Below, piece after piece: positions 7,165-16,878 of a stretch of DNA of 51,125 bases; the first letter of the stretch is position 1, and the number at the start of each line of letters is the position of its first letter. The notes under the pieces are model-generated. The model was not told where the DNA came from, did not search any database, and saw only the letters and a program-made list of their open reading frames with translations. Source of the stretch: an uncultured Eubacterium sp. (GTDB taxonomy: Bacteria > Bacillota > Clostridia > Oscillospirales > Acutalibacteraceae). Where the stretch lies: positions 1 through 51,125 of the forward strand of contig NZ_CAMFQO010000008.1 of NCBI RefSeq assembly GCF_945980375.1, read 5' to 3'. The position numbers and the translations under genes are program-made.

Positions 7165-10100
7165 TTTAATAAAATCAAGGCAGATGTTTAGTCTTACATT
7201 GCCAAACAAAATTAAAGGTCAATATTGGCTTACAGATACAGACTCATTGGGAAATCCTCGTGAATTAATTAGCATTGAAGCTGTCGACGGTGAATGGGTT
7301 TTAAAGAGCAATAAAAAGGTTTCGGTTTTAAACTCTAATAATGAGCCAGTAAATAATACCGTTTTGCATCCTCAAGGATTCTTTAACTTGAAGATTGCTG
7401 GAGACAACGAAAGAGTCATCTTATTTGCCGAAAGTATAGATAATACACGCCATACTTTTAGAAAAGTTATGGTAAGGAAAAACGATGTTTTCAATATCGG
7501 AAGAACAAATGATAATAATTTTTGTTATGATAATAAGTTTGCTTCTGGTAAACATGCAAGAATTATCTATGATGGCAAAAACTGGTCTATTGCAGATTTG
7601 GGAAGTACAAACGGAACTTATGTAAATGGATACAGAGTAGAGTCAAGGAATTTGATTCCGGGCGATATTATCTACATAATGGGATTAAAAATCATTGTTG
7701 GTTGTAATTTCTTAGCTGTAAATAATCCGGATGGACTATTGAAAATCAATTCTCAAAGTTTATCAGAATATAAACCACAGCCCATAAAAGAAATTGTTGA
7801 ATCTTCTGAACTTCCTGAAAAAAACTATTTTTTCCGTTCACCACGATTTCATAGAGAGATTGAACATGCTGAAATAAAAATAGATCCACCACCACAACTT
7901 CAAAAGCTTGACACAGTACCTCTTGCATTAATGTTGGGACCATCATTAACTATGGGCTTGACTTCGTTGAGTACCGGTTTACTTGCGGTGAGCAATGTTA
8001 TATCAAATGGTGGAGAAATAACTCAGGCTTTGCCAACGCTAATGATGTCGGTAAGTATGCTTTTAGGCACAGTACTGTGGCCAATACTTACAAAAAAACA
8101 CGAGAAAAAAACTCGAATAATTAGCGAGAAAAAAAGACAGGAAAAATATCTTGCATACTTAGATAGTGTTAGGGATGAAATAAAAAGAAAGTCAAAAGAA
8201 CAAAGTGATATACTTCAAGAAAATCTTATAACATTAGAAGAATGTGCGGATAGAATAGCTGAAGAAAAATCAAATCTTTGGGAAAGAGCTATTGGACATT
8301 CAGATTTCTTAAAATTGAGGTTGGGATTAGGAAATCTGCCACTTGATGCAGATGTTAAGTTCCCTGAAAAGAAATTCACAATGGAAGACGATAACTTGCA
8401 GGATGCGATGTTCTCATTGGGAGCTGAACCTAAAGAACTTGTGAATGTTCCTGTAAGCGTTTCTTTAGTTGACAATATGACTGTTGGAATATTCGGAGAG
8501 TATGTTCAAACGGTAAATATGATAAAATCTCTCATTCTTCAAATGATTTCGTTACACAGTTATGATGAACTTAAAATTATTTTGATGTGTGATGAAAATG
8601 ATAAAGACGAATGGAGATTTGCAAGATTTATACCGCATTTTTGGGATAATGATAAAACAATACGTTTTATGGCAACAAATGCTGATGAGGTAAAGGAAAT
8701 ATCCGCTTACATAGAGAAGAATATACTTTCTCGTGGAGATGTATCAAATCAGGATTACACAGAGCTGCTTCCGTATTATGTTGTAATATCAACAAGTAAA
8801 ACCCTTAGCGAGAAATGTGAATCATTACAGCAACTTCTTAAGTATAAGAACAACAGAGCTTTCAGTATTTTGTTGTCTGCACCAGAACTAAAGGACTTGC
8901 CAAAAGAAACAAAGACGGTAATATTCGCAAATGCCGACAAGTCCAAAATGTTCGATAGAGAAGATACCACTGGTAAGAATATTGCATTTGTTGCAGACAA
9001 AGTTAATGATGCTTCCATCAATAATTTAGGACAAGATATAGCTAATATAGAACTTGATTTAAGCACCCAAAGATATTCATTGCCATCAATGATTACGTTT
9101 TTGGAAATGTTTAATGTTGGTAAAATCGAACATCTAAATTCTCTAACAAGATGGAAGGAAAATAATCCAACTATAACATTACAAACACCGATAGGCGTTG
9201 ATTCTTATGGTGGTTCATTTAATTTAGATTTACACGAGAAATTTCATGGTCCTCACGGCTTGGTAGCAGGTATGACTGGATCGGGTAAGTCAGAATTTAT
9301 TATTACATACATTCTTTCCCTTGCAGTAAATTACCATCCTGATGAAGTAGCATTTATTTTAATAGACTATAAAGGTGGTGGTTTAACTGGTGCATTTGAA
9401 GATGAGGATAGAGGAATAAAACTTCCTCACCTTGCTGGTACGATTACAAACTTAGATGGTGCGGCAGTTAAGCGTTCATTGATTTCTATTCAAAGTGAAC
9501 TTCGAAGAAGACAGGCTATTTTCAATGAAGCGAGAAAAGTTTCAAATGAAGGAACTATGGACATTTATAAATATCAACAACTTTACAGAGATAAGGTTGT
9601 AAGTGAGCCTGTCCCTCATTTATTCATAATTTCAGACGAATTTGCTGAATTAAAGACACAACAGCCTGAATTTATGGAGCAGCTTATCAGTGCTGCCAGA
9701 ATAGGTCGTAGTTTAGGTGTTCACTTAATTCTTGCAACACAGAAACCAAGTGGTGTTGTTGATGATCAAATTTGGAGTAATAGTAAGTTCAGAGTATGTC
9801 TTAAAGTTCAAGAAAAAGCAGATAGCCAAGATATGATTAAGTGTCCGGATGCTGCTGAATTATCGCAAACTGGTAGATTTTATCTTCAGGTTGGATTTAA
9901 TGAGTTATTTGCATTAGGTCAATCAGCTTGGTGTGGTGCAGAATATATTCCGACTGATACGGTGGAAAAATCAGTTGATAATAGCATTCAAGTTGTAGAT
10001 AATCTCGGCAGAACGATGATGAAGCTGAAGCCGAGCAAAAAGAAGGTAATAAGCGGAAGTAAAGTTAAACAAATCGTTTCAATAGTAAAATACTTATCTG

Positions 10101-11737
10101 ATCTTGCAACTGAAGAAAAAATTAAAGTTAGACCACTGTGGCTTGATCCGATACCGGAACTTATCTATGTAGAAGACCTTGAAAACAAGTATTCAATAGT
10201 AGATAAAGGCGCTACTCTTAATCCTGTTGTAGGAGAGTATGACGATCCATTCAATCAAAAACAAGGTGTTCTTACGGTTCCATTCTCATCAGAAGGAAAC
10301 TGCTTGGTTTATGGTGCTACGGGCAATGGCAAAACAACATTCTTAACAACTCTTTGCTATTCTCTTATCAAAAATCACAATGCAGAAGAATTGAATATTT
10401 ACATTATGGATTTCGGTTCGGAAACTTTGAAAGTGTTTGATAAGGCTCCACAAGTTGGTGGTGTAGTAGTTTCATCAGACGAAGAAAAAACTATTAATTT
10501 CTTGAAGATGCTACATCAGGAAATCGAAAAGAGAAGAAATTTATTCTCTGAGTATGGTGGAGATTATGCAAGCTACATCAAGAATAGTGGTAAAACAATT
10601 CCAAATATAGTTGTTTTATTGAACAATTATTCGGGATTTGCTGAGCAATTTGAGGACTTACAGGAAGAATTTACATTGCTTTCCAGAGATGGTGTAAAAT
10701 ACGGTATTTATTTTGCTGTTACAGCAGGAAACACTAATGCAGTTCGCTACAAAACTCAGCAAAACTTTAAGATGATGTTGACTATGCAACTTAATGATGC
10801 AACTGATTATTCTTTGATTGTTGGAAAAACAGAAGGATTAATACCATCAAAATTTAAAGGCAGAGGTTTGGTTTCTCTTGATAGAGTTTATGAGTTCCAA
10901 ACCGCATACTGTAAAGATGTTGATGATATCCAGGATTATTTACGTACATATTGCTTTGAGCTTAGAGAAAAAGCTGAGATATTTGCTAAACCTATTCCGG
11001 TTCTCCCGAATACAGTAGATGTTGATTATGTTGCATCAACTATAGATGGACTCAATAATATTCCTCTTGGTGTAAACAAAAAATCACTTAATATTATTTC
11101 GGCAAACATTGCAAACAAGGTTGTATATCCAATAGTGGCACAAGAAGTTTACGAAGCAACTAACTTCACAGAAGAACTCATTAAAGTTCTTTCAATTGCA
11201 ACAAATACATATTTGATTGACTCGGAGCAGTTGTTTAATGATGAAACATTTGGTGCAAAAGCTGTTGCGGGAAACTACGAAACATTCGTTCAAGACTTGT
11301 TTGCTGAAATGGTAGAGCGAAACAACACCTTTAAGGATGCAAAAATGGATCCGGCATCATTGGATAACTACGATGAGAGAGTCTATGTTTTTGCAGGATT
11401 TAAGAGATTTTGTGAGCAATTAACTGATGATGGCAAGGAAAAGCTCGGATTGTTAATTGAAAAAGCAGAAAGCTTTTATAAGTTGCACTTTGTTATCGTT
11501 GAGTCAGCAACTCAATATAGTGGCTATTCCTACGATGCTTGGTATAAGCGTCATATTACCGGAGCTGATGGAGTATGGATTGGTGATGGCGTTGCAGACC
11601 AATATATGTTGAAAATCAATAAGATCACAAGTGAACTTTACGAAGAAGTTGGCAATGAATATGGCTATGTAATCACAAGAAACAAGCCATCTTTAGTTAA
11701 ACTTCTCTCACCAAAATTAGACGAGGAGGTTGAATAA
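7154..11737 (+). CDS. essC: EssC/YukB-type FtsK/SpoIIIE ATPase with FHA domain, T7SS motor
   Basis: 1527 residues. The N-terminal domain (1-100) is followed by an FHA domain (about 107-187) with GRT (116-118), SGKHA and GSTNGTYVNG, the phosphothreonine-binding signature. Two membrane helices lie at about 257-283 and 292-312. The first ATPase domain has an intact P-loop (GMTGSGKS, near 706) and Walker B/DEF motif (FIISDEFAEL, near 822). The second has GATGNGKTT (near 1055) but VVLLNNYSG where Walker B is expected. The third (from about 1280) has no P-loop, as in other EssC proteins. It powers export of WXG100 substrates across the cytoplasmic membrane. The start at 7154 has AAGGAG nine bases upstream. 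The intact FHA suggests gating by the downstream Ser/Thr kinase. Confidence 0.95.
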   Translation: MIVNLIKSRQMFSLTLPNKIKGQYWLTDTDSLGNPRELISIEAVDGEWVLKSNKKVSVLNSNNEPVNNTVLHPQGFFNLKIAGDNERVILFAESIDNTRHTFRKVMVRKNDVFNIGRTNDNNFCYDNKFASGKHARIIYDGKNWSIADLGSTNGTYVNGYRVESRNLIPGDIIYIMGLKIIVGCNFLAVNNPDGLLKINSQSLSEYKPQPIKEIVESSELPEKNYFFRSPRFHREIEHAEIKIDPPPQLQKLDTVPLALMLGPSLTMGLTSLSTGLLAVSNVISNGGEITQALPTLMMSVSMLLGTVLWPILTKKHEKKTRIISEKKRQEKYLAYLDSVRDEIKRKSKEQSDILQENLITLEECADRIAEEKSNLWERAIGHSDFLKLRLGLGNLPLDADVKFPEKKFTMEDDNLQDAMFSLGAEPKELVNVPVSVSLVDNMTVGIFGEYVQTVNMIKSLILQMISLHSYDELKIILMCDENDKDEWRFARFIPHFWDNDKTIRFMATNADEVKEISAYIEKNILSRGDVSNQDYTELLPYYVVISTSKTLSEKCESLQQLLKYKNNRAFSILLSAPELKDLPKETKTVIFANADKSKMFDREDTTGKNIAFVADKVNDASINNLGQDIANIELDLSTQRYSLPSMITFLEMFNVGKIEHLNSLTRWKENNPTITLQTPIGVDSYGGSFNLDLHEKFHGPHGLVAGMTGSGKSEFIITYILSLAVNYHPDEVAFILIDYKGGGLTGAFEDEDRGIKLPHLAGTITNLDGAAVKRSLISIQSELRRRQAIFNEARKVSNEGTMDIYKYQQLYRDKVVSEPVPHLFIISDEFAELKTQQPEFMEQLISAARIGRSLGVHLILATQKPSGVVDDQIWSNSKFRVCLKVQEKADSQDMIKCPDAAELSQTGRFYLQVGFNELFALGQSAWCGAEYIPTDTVEKSVDNSIQVVDNLGRTMMKLKPSKKKVISGSKVKQIVSIVKYLSDLATEEKIKVRPLWLDPIPELIYVEDLENKYSIVDKGATLNPVVGEYDDPFNQKQGVLTVPFSSEGNCLVYGATGNGKTTFLTTLCYSLIKNHNAEELNIYIMDFGSETLKVFDKAPQVGGVVVSSDEEKTINFLKMLHQEIEKRRNLFSEYGGDYASYIKNSGKTIPNIVVLLNNYSGFAEQFEDLQEEFTLLSRDGVKYGIYFAVTAGNTNAVRYKTQQNFKMMLTMQLNDATDYSLIVGKTEGLIPSKFKGRGLVSLDRVYEFQTAYCKDVDDIQDYLRTYCFELREKAEIFAKPIPVLPNTVDVDYVASTIDGLNNIPLGVNKKSLNIISANIANKVVYPIVAQEVYEATNFTEELIKVLSIATNTYLIDSEQLFNDETFGAKAVAGNYETFVQDLFAEMVERNNTFKDAKMDPASLDNYDERVYVFAGFKRFCEQLTDDGKEKLGLLIEKAESFYKLHFVIVESATQYSGYSYDAWYKRHITGADGVWIGDGVADQYMLKINKITSELYEEVGNEYGYVITRNKPSLVKLLSPKLDEEVE

Positions 11738-11738
11738 T

Positions 11739-11990
11739 ATGGAAAAGGTATTAGTTGAAATATTTGTACCTGTTATAAATCAATCGTTTGATGTATTTAT
11801 TCCGTTACAATCTCCAATGTATGAAGTTTTGGAACTTATTAAAAAGGCTATATCTGAAATGTCAGATGGTCGTTTTATAGCAAATGAAAATACAACAATT
11901 TGCCATCGAGAAGATGGAACAATCATCAATATTAATTTATCGGTTTATGAACTGGAAATTCGCAATGGTTCGAAACTGATGTTAATATAA
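11739..11990 (+). CDS. esaB: YukD/EsaB-like ubiquitin-fold protein of the T7SS
   Basis: 83 residues from the ATG at 11739, which has GAGGAGG ten bases upstream; an upstream in-frame TTG at 11730 lies inside that site. The sequence (VEIFVPVINQSFDVFIP..  ..LEIRNGSKLMLI) has the beta-grasp pattern of YukD, ending in a hydrophobic strand. YukD/EsaB is a small cytosolic component or regulator that is nearly always next to EssC and WXG100 genes, as here. Confidence 0.85.
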   Translation: MEKVLVEIFVPVINQSFDVFIPLQSPMYEVLELIKKAISEMSDGRFIANENTTICHREDGTIININLSVYELEIRNGSKLMLI

Positions 11991-12012
11991 ATATTTTAAG
12001 GAGGTCATTATT

Positions 12013-12315
12013 ATGGCAAGAACAATTCAGGTTACACCTGAGCAGTTGGAGTCCGCAGCAGGAAGAATTGAAGGTTTAGCTGCAGATTACAAGACACAGT
12101 ATGATGCACTTTATTCCGAAACTAATGCTATGGCTTCAACATGGAACGGAAAGGACAATACCGCATTTGTTGATCAGATTGCAGGCTTCAAAGATGACTT
12201 CGAGAAGATGCATACTCTGATGCTCAACTATGCAGATTTCCTTAGAAAAAGCGCAAAAGCTTATCGTGACACTCAGGATACAGTAGTTTCTGAGGCAAGA
12301 AAACTTGTAAATTAA
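12013..12315 (+). CDS. WXG100 protein (EsxA-like)
   Basis: 100 residues forming a helical hairpin with the turn motif W44-N-G46. This is the standard length for an exported WXG100 substrate/co-secretion partner of the EssC pathway. The ribosome site AAGGAGGT is strong. The C-terminal export motif YxxxD/E is not exact (AYRDTQDTVV). It is followed 13 bases later by a second WXG100 gene, an EsxA/EsxB-like pair likely to form a heterodimer in which the partner carries the export signal. Confidence 0.93.
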   Translation: MARTIQVTPEQLESAAGRIEGLAADYKTQYDALYSETNAMASTWNGKDNTAFVDQIAGFKDDFEKMHTLMLNYADFLRKSAKAYRDTQDTVVSEARKLVN

Positions 12316-12328
12316 GGAGGTTACAACA

Positions 12329-12628
12329 ATGGCAGATTCAATTCAAATTTCCACCCAAGTGTTAATGGATACAGCGACAAAGGTTCGTAATATTAACACA
12401 CAGTTAGATCAGAAGCTTGCAGATATAAATAAAAATATGAATGATTTGGAAGCAACTTGGAAGAGTGACGCAGCAACAGATATTAGAGCCGCAATGAACG
12501 CTCTCAAACCTCGTTTTGAAGAGTATAAAAGTGTAGTAGAATCATATGCAAAGTTTCTTGATCATACTGCTCAAAGTTATGAATCAACTGAAACTGGCGT
12601 TCAAGCTAATGCAAGTGCATTTAAGTAA
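12329..12628 (+). CDS. WXG100 protein with WKS turn (EsxB-like partner)
   Basis: 99 residues with the same helical-hairpin layout. The turn is W44-K-S46 rather than W-x-G. The C-terminal part has Y84-E-S-T-E88, which matches the YxxxD/E export signal. It directly follows the first WXG100 gene with its own AAGGAGGT site and is followed by a strong stem-loop that may stabilise this short, probably abundant, transcript. Confidence 0.92.
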   Translation: MADSIQISTQVLMDTATKVRNINTQLDQKLADINKNMNDLEATWKSDAATDIRAAMNALKPRFEEYKSVVESYAKFLDHTAQSYESTETGVQANASAFK

Positions 12629-12638
12629 TTGACACATT

Positions 12639-12664
12639 GCAAGTGGGTGCTTGCACCCACTTGC
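12639..12664 (+). other. RNA stem-loop after the WXG100 pair
   Basis: GCAAGTGGGTGC and GCACCCACTTGC form a twelve-base inverted repeat separated by TT; the real loop would be a few bases larger. No T-run follows, so it is more likely a processing or stability hairpin, or an attenuator, than a full terminator. Confidence 0.7.
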
Positions 12665-12750
12665 CCTAAAATTGAAAATAACAAGAATTTATTCTTTTGA
12701 TATAGAAATAAATTTACTCAGTGCTTGACTTTGTTTTGGAGGTTAAATAA

Positions 12751-15162
12751 ATGAATAAAATAAAAAAGATTGTTTGTATAATTTTATCAGTGATAATGAT
12801 TACACAACTTTTGGCTGGTTGTACTGTAAAAAAAACAGATGATGAAATTTATTTGACTAAGGGTGAGTTTTTTTCATATTACGTGTATGAAAATAGAATG
12901 ACCTCAATGAATTATAATGCAACTGATATAGAAAATTGCAAGGATGGTTCTGTTGAAGCAAGCATAATAGCGGAATGGGGTTATTTAACTGAAGAGCAAG
13001 CACTTAAAGGTCTAAAATCAGCGGTAACTAAAGAGATTGTAGTTATGGTTTGTGCAAATGCGACTTATGGTTTAGTTGAAGGTAATGTAAATGATATTAA
13101 AGATGCCGATTTGCTTGATGACCCACAAATTATAGCAAATGCGTATGCTAGCGGTTTCTTTGATTTGAATAATGGATATTTTGACGGTGCGAAAAAAATG
13201 TCTCTTTCAGACTGTGAAGAAATAATGGAAAAAGCTAATGCATATACTTCTAATTTCCATTTTGAAACAAACACTGAAAAAACAACTGTTGCTGAAGATG
13301 TATACGTTCAAGATGACTCTGATTATACAGAAGGTGACATTGTAATTTCATTTAACGAAAGTGATTATGCTGAATCTCCCATAGCTTATTCAAGCACAGA
13401 TAAACTTGAAGTAACACCATTAAATTATTTAGGATATGATGAAAACATCATTGATCTTAATCATAATTCATCAGATGCTAACCTAATTCAAACTGCGAAC
13501 GGTAAAGATGATTTTGCAAATATAAGCAATGTTCAAAGTTTTATGGCTACGATTAATAAAAATACTTACGAAAAATCACTAGGTAAACCTAAAGTTGGGG
13601 ACAAAGTTGTTTTAAAAAGAGCAGATCTGCTCTTGACAAATGATAATTTTTTTAGAAACAATCCATTAGGAACAATAATCGGTGAATTACTTGCTTCATC
13701 AATGAATGGAAATACTTATGTGTGTCAATTTGCTGTATTAGAGTTTGAACCAGCTGTTGAGGCGGTTAATGTAGATGAAGCAAACAGAAACGGTATCGAT
13801 ACAACAACTTTTGTAGCTCTTGAAACGAATGTAGATGGTTGGGAGTTAAAATTTAATGTAACAAGTGCTGACATAAGTGTTAGTGCAAAAAAAGCATTTA
13901 CACATAAAGAGACAGGAAGAAAACAAGATTGGCAAAACGCTAAGCAAACAGTTAATGCATCTGTAGATTTTAAAATAGGTGACTTTAATGTTGATGCATG
14001 TAACTTGAAAAGTTTTGCAACAAAAAAAGGTACAGGGTTTGTAAAAATGACTTGTGATTCAAGTATGGGATTTTCCTTGGATCAAAGTTTAAGATATACG
14101 CCAGATAGCAATAGAAATGGTAAATTCCCTTCAAATTGGAACACTTCTCGTTGGACAGATTCCGATTCTAAAGGTGCAAAAGAAATAAAAATCGCTCGAT
14201 TTTGTCCAACTGTTTATGGAATTGTAGGTGCAAATATATATATTTATATACGCATTTCTGTAGATGGTAAGATTTCTTTTACATCATCGGTTGATAACGG
14301 TGGAGTGCAAATCACAACAAATAATGGTAATATTTCAACAAGAAATCTTGGTACAAAAGAAGAAGAGTTAAAACTTAATGTTAATTTGCACGGAAGACTT
14401 GGCGTTGACGCAAGTATAAATATTTTTACTTTTATAAATGTAATTAGATATGATGTAGGTCTCGACGCTAATTTAAATGCATTAACAAATTTATATTATG
14501 AGGATAGTCTTAAGCAAAAAGGTCTTTATGCTGATGCTGAAGGTTTGGATGATTATTCTAAAAATGATAGTAAATTTAATTATTGTATAGGAATATGTTT
14601 AGACATTGGCTTATCGGGAAAACTTTTAGATTCCGGTGTTAAATTAATATTGGATTGGATTAGTAAAGGTTCGAACTTAGATTTTTCTGTTGATCTTTGG
14701 AGTTGTGGATTCCATTTTGAAGATGGTAATTTTGTGGATAAATGTACTCGAGGGGATGATATTGATGCATCTGTTGAAAAATCTGAAGATGAAAGTATTT
14801 GTTTAGAAACATATAAAGTAATACTTGATGATGGTGCAAGTGCAACAATAAATATTACAGAATTGCCATCAAAATCATTTAATTTGGTAAAATCTAAAAA
14901 GTCTGTAACAGTTAGCAGTAAAAACAATAAAGTATGTAATGTACAATATAATAAAAATGAGGGAAAAATCATAGTTGAAGCATTAAGTCCTGGAAGTACG
15001 GAAATTACTATAAAAGCCAAAAAAGGCATATTATTCTGGAAGGAAACCTATGAGCAGGAACTTTCTGTGACAGTTAATGATAGTTATGTACAAGATTTTG
15101 TTTGTTTTACTCCTAATGATAATTATGTACTAATAAAAAATTTGCCTGTTTTGAGTATATGA
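12751..15162 (+). CDS. Large lipoprotein of the T7SS locus, function unknown
   Basis: 803 residues starting with a lipoprotein signal peptide, lipobox LLAGC with Cys24, so anchored on the outer face of the membrane. The middle (about 350-670) is beta-rich with many Asn/Asp and alternating hydrophobics. Residues about 690-775 look like a Big_2-type Ig domain (SSKNNKVCNVQYNK..ALSPGSTEITIKAKKG). No enzyme motif is recognised. The ribosome site GGAGG is good. It lies between the WXG100 pair and a WXG-like gene with short spacing, so it is probably co-expressed and may be an outer component of the secretion machine or a surface-displayed factor. It is not any classical Ess subunit I recognise. Confidence 0.75.
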   Translation: MNKIKKIVCIILSVIMITQLLAGCTVKKTDDEIYLTKGEFFSYYVYENRMTSMNYNATDIENCKDGSVEASIIAEWGYLTEEQALKGLKSAVTKEIVVMVCANATYGLVEGNVNDIKDADLLDDPQIIANAYASGFFDLNNGYFDGAKKMSLSDCEEIMEKANAYTSNFHFETNTEKTTVAEDVYVQDDSDYTEGDIVISFNESDYAESPIAYSSTDKLEVTPLNYLGYDENIIDLNHNSSDANLIQTANGKDDFANISNVQSFMATINKNTYEKSLGKPKVGDKVVLKRADLLLTNDNFFRNNPLGTIIGELLASSMNGNTYVCQFAVLEFEPAVEAVNVDEANRNGIDTTTFVALETNVDGWELKFNVTSADISVSAKKAFTHKETGRKQDWQNAKQTVNASVDFKIGDFNVDACNLKSFATKKGTGFVKMTCDSSMGFSLDQSLRYTPDSNRNGKFPSNWNTSRWTDSDSKGAKEIKIARFCPTVYGIVGANIYIYIRISVDGKISFTSSVDNGGVQITTNNGNISTRNLGTKEEELKLNVNLHGRLGVDASINIFTFINVIRYDVGLDANLNALTNLYYEDSLKQKGLYADAEGLDDYSKNDSKFNYCIGICLDIGLSGKLLDSGVKLILDWISKGSNLDFSVDLWSCGFHFEDGNFVDKCTRGDDIDASVEKSEDESICLETYKVILDDGASATINITELPSKSFNLVKSKKSVTVSSKNNKVCNVQYNKNEGKIIVEALSPGSTEITIKAKKGILFWKETYEQELSVTVNDSYVQDFVCFTPNDNYVLIKNLPVLSI

Positions 15163-15177
15163 AATAGGAGGTTATTT

Positions 15178-15690
15178 ATGATTAATATTAATACTGCAAA
15201 CGCACAAGCAGGACAACTATCTTCTTATGCAAGCCAACTTAGAAATGCGAAAAATCAACTTACCAATTATAAATCCTCACTTTCAAATAATTGGAAAAGC
15301 CAAGAAGTTGCCTATATAACTCGTGCTATAGATCAAGTAATTGCTCAAATAGACAATGCAATGAAACAACTTAACAGTATAAGTACGGATGTTAAAAGTA
15401 CAGCAGCTACCATCAAAAGAGAGGATGATGCTGCCGCTGCTGCTGCAAGAGCCGCAAGAGCAAAACAACAAAGAATTCAGACAGCACAAACAAATTATAA
15501 TCGTGCAGTTAATGAATGTGATGCTCTTTACAAGCAGCGTGACGAGCTTCAAAAGACATTGAGTAAAAGTATGTCTGCAAGTAAAAGGGCTAACTATATG
15601 AAGCAATGGGACGAGCTTATGAAAAAAATACAGGCAGCGGAGAAAAATCGTACTAATTGCTATAATGCATTAGTTGCTGCGAGAAGGTAA
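15178..15690 (+). CDS. WXG-like helical protein with coiled-coil extension
   Basis: 170 residues. The N-terminal 80 have the WXG100 layout with W39-K-S41 at the turn, as in the WKS protein at 12329. They are followed by an Ala/Arg linker (AAAAAARAARAKQQR) and a second coiled coil ending in AARR. Only 15 bases separate it from the lipoprotein gene, and AGGAGG precedes the ATG. It is likely a T7SS substrate or chaperone-like adaptor for the operon. Part of the C-terminal helix resembles the helical partners of LXG proteins, but this is inference. Confidence 0.75.
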   Translation: MININTANAQAGQLSSYASQLRNAKNQLTNYKSSLSNNWKSQEVAYITRAIDQVIAQIDNAMKQLNSISTDVKSTAATIKREDDAAAAAARAARAKQQRIQTAQTNYNRAVNECDALYKQRDELQKTLSKSMSASKRANYMKQWDELMKKIQAAEKNRTNCYNALVAARR

Positions 15691-15699
15691 AGCGAATTT

Positions 15700-16878
15700 A
15701 TGAATAAAATCAAAATTGCTAAAAAAATGGGCGTTAACCATTTAATGATTAAAAGTTTAAAAGGGCAACAGTTAAACGAACATGAAATTTACTCAATTAA
15801 CAATAACGAGGTAAAAGGACTTCTTCGTGTTGAGGTTTTTCAGAAAAACAATTCTTTCAAATTGTTTTATAATGTGTCGGGCTTTACTACTTTTAGACAG
15901 TATTTAAGAACGCCATTAACTAAAGAAACATTTGCAAATACGTTGCAAAACATACTTGATTGTTTGCTTGCAGTGAAAAAAGCATTCTTTCATCAGGAAA
16001 ATATGTTAATGGATTTTAATCATGTTTTAGTTAATCCTGCAACACAAAAAATATATTTTGTATATGTTCCAATTCAGGGATTTGAAAGCGAGGTGTCATT
16101 AAGAGACTTTTTGCTTAACATAATACAGTATTGTTCTTTTGCACCGGGAGAAGATACAAGCTATGTAAAAGACTATATAACAATTCTTAATAGCGGTATC
16201 AATTTCTCCGAATTCGACTTAGAGGAATATATTAAAGGTCTATTTGGAAGAAATAATTCTGAAAAGAGTTATAAAGAATGCCCTAATTGCCATACAAAAC
16301 TACCTAAAGGAACAAGCTATTGTACTCAATGTGGCACAAAAGTATCGGGCAATACTGGTACAATGGGAGGAAAAAAAGGAACATATAATCCGTTTGACGA
16401 ACCTGAAGAAGAGATACCGCCGATAGATGATAAGGAAAAAGAAAAGGAAGAAGTTATCACACCTCCAAAAGACAGTACGCAAGGACTAAGTGATGGTACA
16501 ACCGTTTTAGGAGAGGACTCGGGTGGAACAACTGTTTTAGGCTCAGAAGAACTTGATAAGCCTAATTTCCCATACCTTATACGAGAAAAGAACGACGAAA
16601 AAATTATGGTTGACAAGCCGTCATTTAGGATAGGTAAAGAGAAAAAGTATTGCGATTATTTTGTTTTTGATAATAATGCTGTAAGCAGAAGTCATGCGGA
16701 TATTATTACAAAAGAACATAGATATTATATTATTGATTTAAATTCAACAAATAAGACTTATGTTGATGGCAGAGCTATAGCAGTAGAAAAAGAAGTTGAA
16801 ATATTTAACGGAACAAAGCTTCGCTTAGCTAATGAAGATTTTGTCTTTTACATAGATGAAGAAAAGGTTGGTGAGTAA
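15700..16878 (+). CDS. DUF6382-like / zinc-ribbon / FHA protein
   Basis: 392 residues. The N-terminal domain (about 1-185) resembles DUF6382, found with FHA domains in Firmicutes. Its pattern (LLAVKKAFFHQENMLMDFNHVLVN) recalls the pseudokinase fold of EssB/YukC, so it might replace EssB; this is inference. A zinc ribbon follows (CPNC..CTQC, about 194-213), then an acidic linker with two TTVLG motifs (267-271 and 276-280), then a C-terminal FHA domain (about 300-390). That FHA has GKEKKYCDYF, SRSHAD and STNKTYVDG, where the usual Gly of STNGT is Lys. The TTVL threonines are candidates for phosphorylation by the kinase encoded downstream. The gene abuts the phosphatase gene without a gap. Confidence 0.82.
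   Translation: MNKIKIAKKMGVNHLMIKSLKGQQLNEHEIYSINNNEVKGLLRVEVFQKNNSFKLFYNVSGFTTFRQYLRTPLTKETFANTLQNILDCLLAVKKAFFHQENMLMDFNHVLVNPATQKIYFVYVPIQGFESEVSLRDFLLNIIQYCSFAPGEDTSYVKDYITILNSGINFSEFDLEEYIKGLFGRNNSEKSYKECPNCHTKLPKGTSYCTQCGTKVSGNTGTMGGKKGTYNPFDEPEEEIPPIDDKEKEKEEVITPPKDSTQGLSDGTTVLGEDSGGTTVLGSEELDKPNFPYLIREKNDEKIMVDKPSFRIGKEKKYCDYFVFDNNAVSRSHADIITKEHRYYIIDLNSTNKTYVDGRAIAVEKEVEIFNGTKLRLANEDFVFYIDEEKVGE

Noticed and set aside
12639-12664. Rho-independent terminator after the WXG100 genes
   Set aside because: The stem is strong, but the following bases (CCTAAAATTG) have no U-run. It is kept as a stem-loop only.
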